Below, piece after piece: positions 59,520-64,000 of a DNA stretch of 64,000 nucleotides. The position numbers and the translations under genes were made by a program. The stretch covers positions 1 to 64,000 of IMG/VR virus record IMGVR_UViG_3300037459_000226. The stretch is one strand, 5' to 3'. The notes under the pieces were generated by a model. It saw only the letters and a list, made by a program, of their open reading frames with translations, was not told the DNA's origin and did no database searches. Source of the stretch: a virus. Positions within the stretch are counted from its first letter, which is position 1. Every line of letters starts with the position of its first letter.

Positions 59520-59879
59520 TCATTTCACATCGATGCGGATTCGTTCAACGTACCAATCGGGACGTGGGCACGCCGCCATCGGGTGCTTGCCGACGGTGTA
59601 CCACGACTCGTCACCGTCAGCGTGCACCACCTTGCACCACCACTTTTGCACATCCGGATCGGGGTGATTGACCACACTAACAGATTCGCACTGCCCCGGT
59701 ATGACCGTCGGGCCCTCAACCATCGTACTCTGCCGCCCGTCAATCTCAGCCAGCAACTCTTTAATAGTGGGCCTGTCGTCCTCCGCAGCCTTCGCCTTGA
59801 ATCCGAACCACGCCAGCGGACCAGCCGCCAATGCTGCACAGAATGTGGATAGCCAGCTACGTCTTGTCAGGTTACGCAT
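59520..59879 (-). CDS. Tat-signal protein (fourth copy)
   Basis: 119 residues, ATG 59879. TRRSWLSTFCAALAAGPLAWFG is a twin-arginine-like signal ending near Ala28. The mature domain includes VVNHPDPDVQKWWCKVVHADG. Unlike the 9.5-10.3 kb trio it is in a virion operon. Unknown function. Confidence 0.65.
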   Translation of the reverse strand: MRNLTRRSWLSTFCAALAAGPLAWFGFKAKAAEDDRPTIKELLAEIDGRQSTMVEGPTVIPGQCESVSVVNHPDPDVQKWWCKVVHADGDESWYTVGKHPMAACPRPDWYVERIRIDVK

Positions 59880-59947
59880 GTTCTGTTTGCCTTTCTCCCC
59901 GAAGATTACGACGGTCATGGTACACGCGAGGGGGCAGTCGCGAAAGA

Positions 59948-60469
59948 TTAACCGGTGTCCGACATGTTGAACAGGTAAATAATCCTCGCGCGTTTCGCCC
60001 CAATGACTTCCGTCGAGACCGGCTTGAACCCAAGAGTCCAATCCCTAATGCGATTCCGAGTGATGCCGTGGTGCGATGGATTGTCAGGGCTGTTCCACAT
60101 CAAGGGGAAGCTGAGCAGTGCGAAGCGGCGGGTGATTCGCATGACCTCCGCGAAGGCCTCAGTCTGCCGACCCTCCAGATGCTCCCAGACCTGCAAGGCG
60201 ATGAACAGGTCGTAAGACGAGTCCTCGATCGGCCACGGGGTGGTCGTTGCGTCATGCTGGACCGTCGGGCCAATGCCAGCATTCAGATCCATCGTGTCCC
60301 CGCCGGACACCAGCGGCAGACGATGCGGTCCAAGTTCAAGCGAGGATCCGAAGTCGAGGCCTCTCAGCGTCGCGACCGCTGCCGAGTAATAATCCCACCG
60401 GCTGGCGTGATAATACGGGTCGTGTCGTGCAGCAGCGTCAAACTGCGGCTTTGTCACGTAGCTTGGCAT
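59948..60469 (-). CDS. Class I SAM-dependent methyltransferase
   Basis: 173 residues; ATG 60469, within the end of the previous gene. SLELGPHRLPLV, MDLNAG, then SYDLFIALQVWEHLEG follow the Methyltransf_11 order, with a degenerate glycine motif. Paired with the glycosyltransferase-like gene upstream, so perhaps glycan methylation. Confidence 0.68.
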   Translation of the reverse strand: MPSYVTKPQFDAAARHDPYYHASRWDYYSAAVATLRGLDFGSSLELGPHRLPLVSGGDTMDLNAGIGPTVQHDATTTPWPIEDSSYDLFIALQVWEHLEGRQTEAFAEVMRITRRFALLSFPLMWNSPDNPSHHGITRNRIRDWTLGFKPVSTEVIGAKRARIIYLFNMSDTG

Positions 60470-61511
60470 CGACAAATCCCGAATGGAAAACGTCAGTTGC
60501 AAGGGCATCCTCGCCAATGAACGTTCGACTGACACGACGGGAGTTGTCTCCGCTCTGACCGTGCCCCAGCGAGGACTGCGATTTCTCCGGCGCAATATGT
60601 TGCGCGAGGCTCGGCAGAACGAAGTAGCAACGCAGACCCCGTGATTTCATCCAATGGCCGACAAAGACGTCGATCGCCGCCTTTCGAATGTCAGGAAGCA
60701 CTTCGCCGAGAACCGTAGTCCCAGGCCACGTCTTGGACTCGCGGCTGTTCACGATCTCCTCAGCGATCTTGCGTGGAAACGCCAAGGCGCAGGCCCCGAC
60801 CATGAACTTGGCGCTCACACGGTTCATGCCGACGACTGACCGTCTCCCCTCGTATTGTGTCGGGGAGTAGAGCGAGATTGCTACGGCGCCATCTGGAAAC
60901 TGGCCGTTGAGTAGTGGTCGGATACCGCGAGAGAACACGACGTCGTCTTGAACGATCAGAATCGTGTGGGCATCCGGGTAGAGCGCGATTAGATCGTGAA
61001 TGCTCTGTCTCCAATTCTTCCACGCGCCGAGTACCCGTTTGTGCTGGATCGTTCGGTGATTGCCTTTAGGAACGATTGCACCCTTCTCGGCAAAGACGGT
61101 CACGTCCACGAACCCCGCCCGTTGCAAGGATGCCAGTGTCTCTGGCAGGAAGCTGACTGACCGGTAGGCGGTCGTGACACCTACCGCAACCAGTTGGCCA
61201 GACTTCTTCGGGAAAAGCTGATTCAAAGCATCCTGGCGCTTCTGGCACTTCCCGCAATTCTCGGACTTCTCCTCGACGGATCTCCGCAGGAATCCTGGAA
61301 GAAACTTCGCAGCCCACTTGATCCAGTTGTGGATGCGATCGCCGAGACCCCGCGACGGATTGACGTGGCCCTTCTTCTGACCCGGACCGCGGCCCTCTTC
61401 CCACATCTGGAAGTACCCTTCATCTGTCTGGCAGAGCAGATGTCGGTGCTCGCTTTTCCGGATGCCGTGGCGAGGGCAGTCGCCCGGCTCGCTGCATTCA
61501 CAATTCGTCAT
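60438..61511 (-). CDS. Glycosyltransferase-like protein with N-terminal zinc segment
   Basis: 357 residues. CECSEPGDCPRHG...HLLC is a Cys/His segment, then VAVGVTTAYR, HTILIVQDDVVFSRG (D-x-D type) and FMVGACALAFPR, a GT-A-like layout. I associate this N-terminal segment with planctomycete phage proteins. Overlaps both neighbours. Confidence 0.68.
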   Translation of the reverse strand: MTNCECSEPGDCPRHGIRKSEHRHLLCQTDEGYFQMWEEGRGPGQKKGHVNPSRGLGDRIHNWIKWAAKFLPGFLRRSVEEKSENCGKCQKRQDALNQLFPKKSGQLVAVGVTTAYRSVSFLPETLASLQRAGFVDVTVFAEKGAIVPKGNHRTIQHKRVLGAWKNWRQSIHDLIALYPDAHTILIVQDDVVFSRGIRPLLNGQFPDGAVAISLYSPTQYEGRRSVVGMNRVSAKFMVGACALAFPRKIAEEIVNSRESKTWPGTTVLGEVLPDIRKAAIDVFVGHWMKSRGLRCYFVLPSLAQHIAPEKSQSSLGHGQSGDNSRRVSRTFIGEDALATDVFHSGFVDAKLRDKAAV

Positions 61512-63403
61512 GCGGTGATTTCGACTATGAGCTCGCCCTGGTTTCCGTTGCAGCAAGGCAGTTGGTCAATCTCGTCGTTGCCCCCGAATGTTAAGAGAAG
61601 CGGATCGCAGACGTCATCGCCATTTGACGCCACACTGCCGTCGTAGCAGAATCCAAGGTCTATGACTATGAACAGCTCCCAAAACCCGCCGATGCACTCA
61701 AGGGTGAGTTCGGCAGTTTGGTCGCAGAATGCTCCGCTCCCGGTCCACTTATCGCCTCCATCCCCGGTCAGTGTGATTTCAACCCCATCACCGCACGGGC
61801 AGCCTCCATTATTAACCTGCATGAACGTTGCGGTGAGTGTCTGGTTTATCCCGGGATCGGGGCAGCAGTCCGTGATCTGTTTCGGAACGCCACCCGATCC
61901 AGACGCCAGAGAATCACAGTCACAGTCGCACAGATCGACGGAATGTAAAGCCGTCTCCGGCAACGAGGTCGTCTGATCTATGATCTCCCCGGCAGCGTTT
62001 CGCGTCGTCGTGACGATGGTCTTTTCTTCAGTCAGATGCAGCACGCACTCAATCAGGTCGAGATCAACACTGGTAACGTTATCAGTGGTGGTCGTGTTGC
62101 CCGGAACAGGTACGAGGTCAGCCTTCAGGCCGCATTCACCCGATGTCGAGAGTCCCGCTCCGGCGAGTTGCGTGTTGTCAACGCTCGGCGAGTTTCCCTT
62201 GAATTTCAGGCCGCAAGAACTGCTGAGGTCGATCTCCAGCGCACAACTATCCTCGCCCGCAGCAACCTTGAGGCCCCCACCGGCCAGCGCGGAAGGGTTG
62301 ACTTCAAGTCGGCCGGTTTCAGGGTTTTTTTTCAGCCCACAGCCTGGCTTCGCACCAGCGGAATCAACGGAGTGCAAGTACCATTTGTACTGATGCCAAA
62401 AAGCAACACCGTTATCTCCGTCCTCAATTGACCCCAATGGAGATACGGAGATACGAAATATCCTGGCATCCCACGCTCCAGTGCCGTCGCCTTCCTTCAA
62501 GCGAACGAGGACGTCTTCCTCAAGGGTGATATCATCGTCACCGCGAAAATCGGAGGTGACGACTCCGTCAATCATCTCGACTCGCAGTATTTCATGCTCT
62601 GTTCCTAAGCCATACCAGCGCCCATTGAGCCTGATTCCTTCAACAATATCTCCAATGTGTTCATTTTGGAGATCAAGAAAAGAAGCTCGTGTTGGCACTC
62701 GCTCCGGAAATTCAGCACTTTCAATATCCGGCATCCCAAATGCCACGCCTTTGAAAAACGGTCCGGGATGCAGTACCTCGAATTCGCTCCCCGTATCTGG
62801 AAAGATGCGAGTAACGACTCCGTTTTTGTCGACGTGCACCTTATACGCCAGAACGCTTTTACCATGTTCCTGCAAAGTTCGCTTGATGCCGATATTGGGA
62901 CCGTCCCGGTCAAACTCGCTGCTGTTTTCAATCAGCACCTCAAACTTCGCAAGCTCGACACCGCCTTTTGGCACAACAAGAAAGATTGGGACGTCATGGT
63001 CCGGGTACGGCTCAGAAACAGCAATGAATCCCTCCCCGCCCCAATCCTTGGCAGGCCGCATCTTTCCTTTCTGCGGTCCCCACTCTTCACCGATCTTCGG
63101 TGCTGGAATGTCGGGATCATCGTCGTATCTCACCCAAGTAGGTCCAATAATCGGCGTGCAGATTCCACTTTTGTCGGCATCAACCTTGGCATACCCCAGG
63201 GCGTAGTAAACCGGAGGGGTGATATTTTGGGCCTGCTGATTGTCCGCCCTAGTCATCGTCAGGAGGACGGGACTGTCATCCTCAACTTCAATCCCTTTAG
63301 TGGTTCCTGACGCCACTCTTTCGTGTTCAACAATTGAATGGCCCGAAAGATCGACTCCGTGATTTTTGAACCTGATCCATCTCCGGAATTCCGGTGTGCT
63401 CAT
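61508..63403 (-). CDS. Structural protein, Cys-rich C-terminus
   Basis: 631 residues from ATG 63403, overlapping the upstream stop. Beta-rich, with a Gly/Asp/Thr-rich second half and a C-terminal Cys-rich region (DLCDCDCDSL, CPCGDG, PCCNGN). Probably a virion surface or tail component. Disulfides would suit an extracellular role. Confidence 0.6.
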   Translation of the reverse strand: MSTPEFRRWIRFKNHGVDLSGHSIVEHERVASGTTKGIEVEDDSPVLLTMTRADNQQAQNITPPVYYALGYAKVDADKSGICTPIIGPTWVRYDDDPDIPAPKIGEEWGPQKGKMRPAKDWGGEGFIAVSEPYPDHDVPIFLVVPKGGVELAKFEVLIENSSEFDRDGPNIGIKRTLQEHGKSVLAYKVHVDKNGVVTRIFPDTGSEFEVLHPGPFFKGVAFGMPDIESAEFPERVPTRASFLDLQNEHIGDIVEGIRLNGRWYGLGTEHEILRVEMIDGVVTSDFRGDDDITLEEDVLVRLKEGDGTGAWDARIFRISVSPLGSIEDGDNGVAFWHQYKWYLHSVDSAGAKPGCGLKKNPETGRLEVNPSALAGGGLKVAAGEDSCALEIDLSSSCGLKFKGNSPSVDNTQLAGAGLSTSGECGLKADLVPVPGNTTTTDNVTSVDLDLIECVLHLTEEKTIVTTTRNAAGEIIDQTTSLPETALHSVDLCDCDCDSLASGSGGVPKQITDCCPDPGINQTLTATFMQVNNGGCPCGDGVEITLTGDGGDKWTGSGAFCDQTAELTLECIGGFWELFIVIDLGFCYDGSVASNGDDVCDPLLLTFGGNDEIDQLPCCNGNQGELIVEITA

Positions 63404-64000
63404 TTGAGGAGTGCCCTCACTTTCTCGCGGTAGCGAGGCGCCCCAATTTCCGCCTCCATGTTGCGATAGACCCACGTCTGGCAGCCAGTTTCGATGCTGA
63501 CTTCCCACGTCACCTGGCGTTGAAGCCCGTCCGGGTCGATCGCTTGCAGGCCACGGTACACGACGTTCTGTGCGACTTCGGTTGTGGAAAATTCCTTTTG
63601 GGCGGCGTCGAGATGCAGACCCAACTCTGTTTCGGTATCGCCAGTGGTATCTTCGATGGAGTCAGGGACCAACGTGGCGCCTTGCGCGGCGCCAACATCT
63701 TCGATCCCGTATCGGCCCACCTTTGTGGCGAAAATGTCGAATCGCTTGCTGACAAGCGGCTCAGTGTTGTTGTTGCTGATCTGCCGTTGCAGCGTCACTC
63801 TTTCCAGCAGCCCCGTGTCGAAGTCGCTGACCTGAAAACTGGTGGTCAACCACAACAACGCTTCCTCAATCCCATCCGCATCTTCTGTCCACCTGAATGC
63901 CGGACGACTCAGCAGGACGAGACCCGAATCGCCGATCGTCTGGAACGATCCCTGCCAGATGGTTCCGCGAACGGTGTTTGTGAACGTTTCGGGATCCCCG
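63400..64000 (-). CDS. Virion-region protein (partial, start beyond the right edge)
   Basis: 200 codons open to the window edge with no start seen. Beta-rich, with VTLQRQISNNN and WEVSIETGCQTWVYRN. Overlaps the next gene by four bases, consistent with the structural operon. Unassigned. Confidence 0.65.
   Translation of the reverse strand, partial: GDPETFTNTVRGTIWQGSFQTIGDSGLVLLSRPAFRWTEDADGIEEALLWLTTSFQVSDFDTGLLERVTLQRQISNNNTEPLVSKRFDIFATKVGRYGIEDVGAAQGATLVPDSIEDTTGDTETELGLHLDAAQKEFSTTEVAQNVVYRGLQAIDPDGLQRQVTWEVSIETGCQTWVYRNMEAEIGAPRYREKVRALLK

Overview
This window is a contiguous piece of a tailed double-stranded DNA phage genome. Virion genes lie at both ends, the outermost gene at each end is cut by the window edge, and I see no host chromosome genes, integrase or rRNA. 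The likely host is a Planctomycetes-type bacterium. This rests on a DUF1580-like helix-turn-helix gene (8496-8744), a CsrA gene, and several small protein styles I associate with planctomycete viruses; it is inference. Coding is dense, GC is high, and ATGA or GTGA stop/start overlaps with AGGAG-type ribosome sites are frequent.

Layout. (1) 1-8417, minus strand: head module, read right to left. It holds a scaffold-like Pro-rich protein, the probable major capsid protein, a second virion protein, small proteins, a glycosyltransferase-methyltransferase fusion, a zinc-knuckle protein that may be the small terminase, and the large terminase (cut at the left edge). (2) 8496-25336, plus strand: about 40 small genes. 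These include three tandem Tat-signal proteins, two related HNH-type proteins, a clamp-loader-like AAA+ ATPase, many short zinc-ribbon proteins, and members of phage orphan families (DUF7352, DUF6283 and others). (3) 25338-32997, minus: tail fibre and lectin-like proteins, a secreted trypsin-like protease, an alpha/beta hydrolase plus a holin-like protein (probable lysis cassette), a GNAT acetyltransferase and a ribbon-helix-helix protein. (4) 33001-54578, minus: replication, recombination and DNA modification: RusA-like resolvase, HerA-like ATPase, DnaB helicase, MT-A70 and DPPY-type methyltransferases, a PAPS-reductase-like PP-loop protein, an initiator-like HTH protein, an RNA ligase, RecT, YqaJ exonuclease, an SbcC-like ATPase, CsrA and a Cro/CI-type regulator. 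(5) 54593-64000, minus: a very large internal/ejection-type virion protein, further structural proteins, a glycosyltransferase-like protein, a methyltransferase, and a structured intergenic RNA candidate.

The strongest unusual signal is at 11589-13214. It is a 1,626-bp segment bounded by perfect 26-bp terminal inverted repeats and a 6-bp direct repeat (GAGTTT). Removing it together with one GAGTTT joins the upstream HNH gene in frame to the downstream open frame, giving a 238-residue HNH protein whose tail resembles that of its neighbour paralogue. The segment has no transposase. It carries a DUF3467-like gene, a Panacea (DUF4065) gene and a short third gene. I interpret it as a non-autonomous mobile element carrying a toxin-antitoxin-like or defence-like cassette that has broken a phage homing-type endonuclease gene.

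Other signals worth attention: a 245-nt intergenic sequence at 59270-59514 closed by a tRNA-like acceptor/D/T-arm arrangement; mutually exclusive hairpins at 10521-10598; two single-gene cassettes flanked by inverted copies of one element (42739-43034 and 50389-50741); and a terminase whose Walker A motif lacks the usual lysine. No searches or folding programs were run. Family names are from recognition of motifs in the translated sequence.
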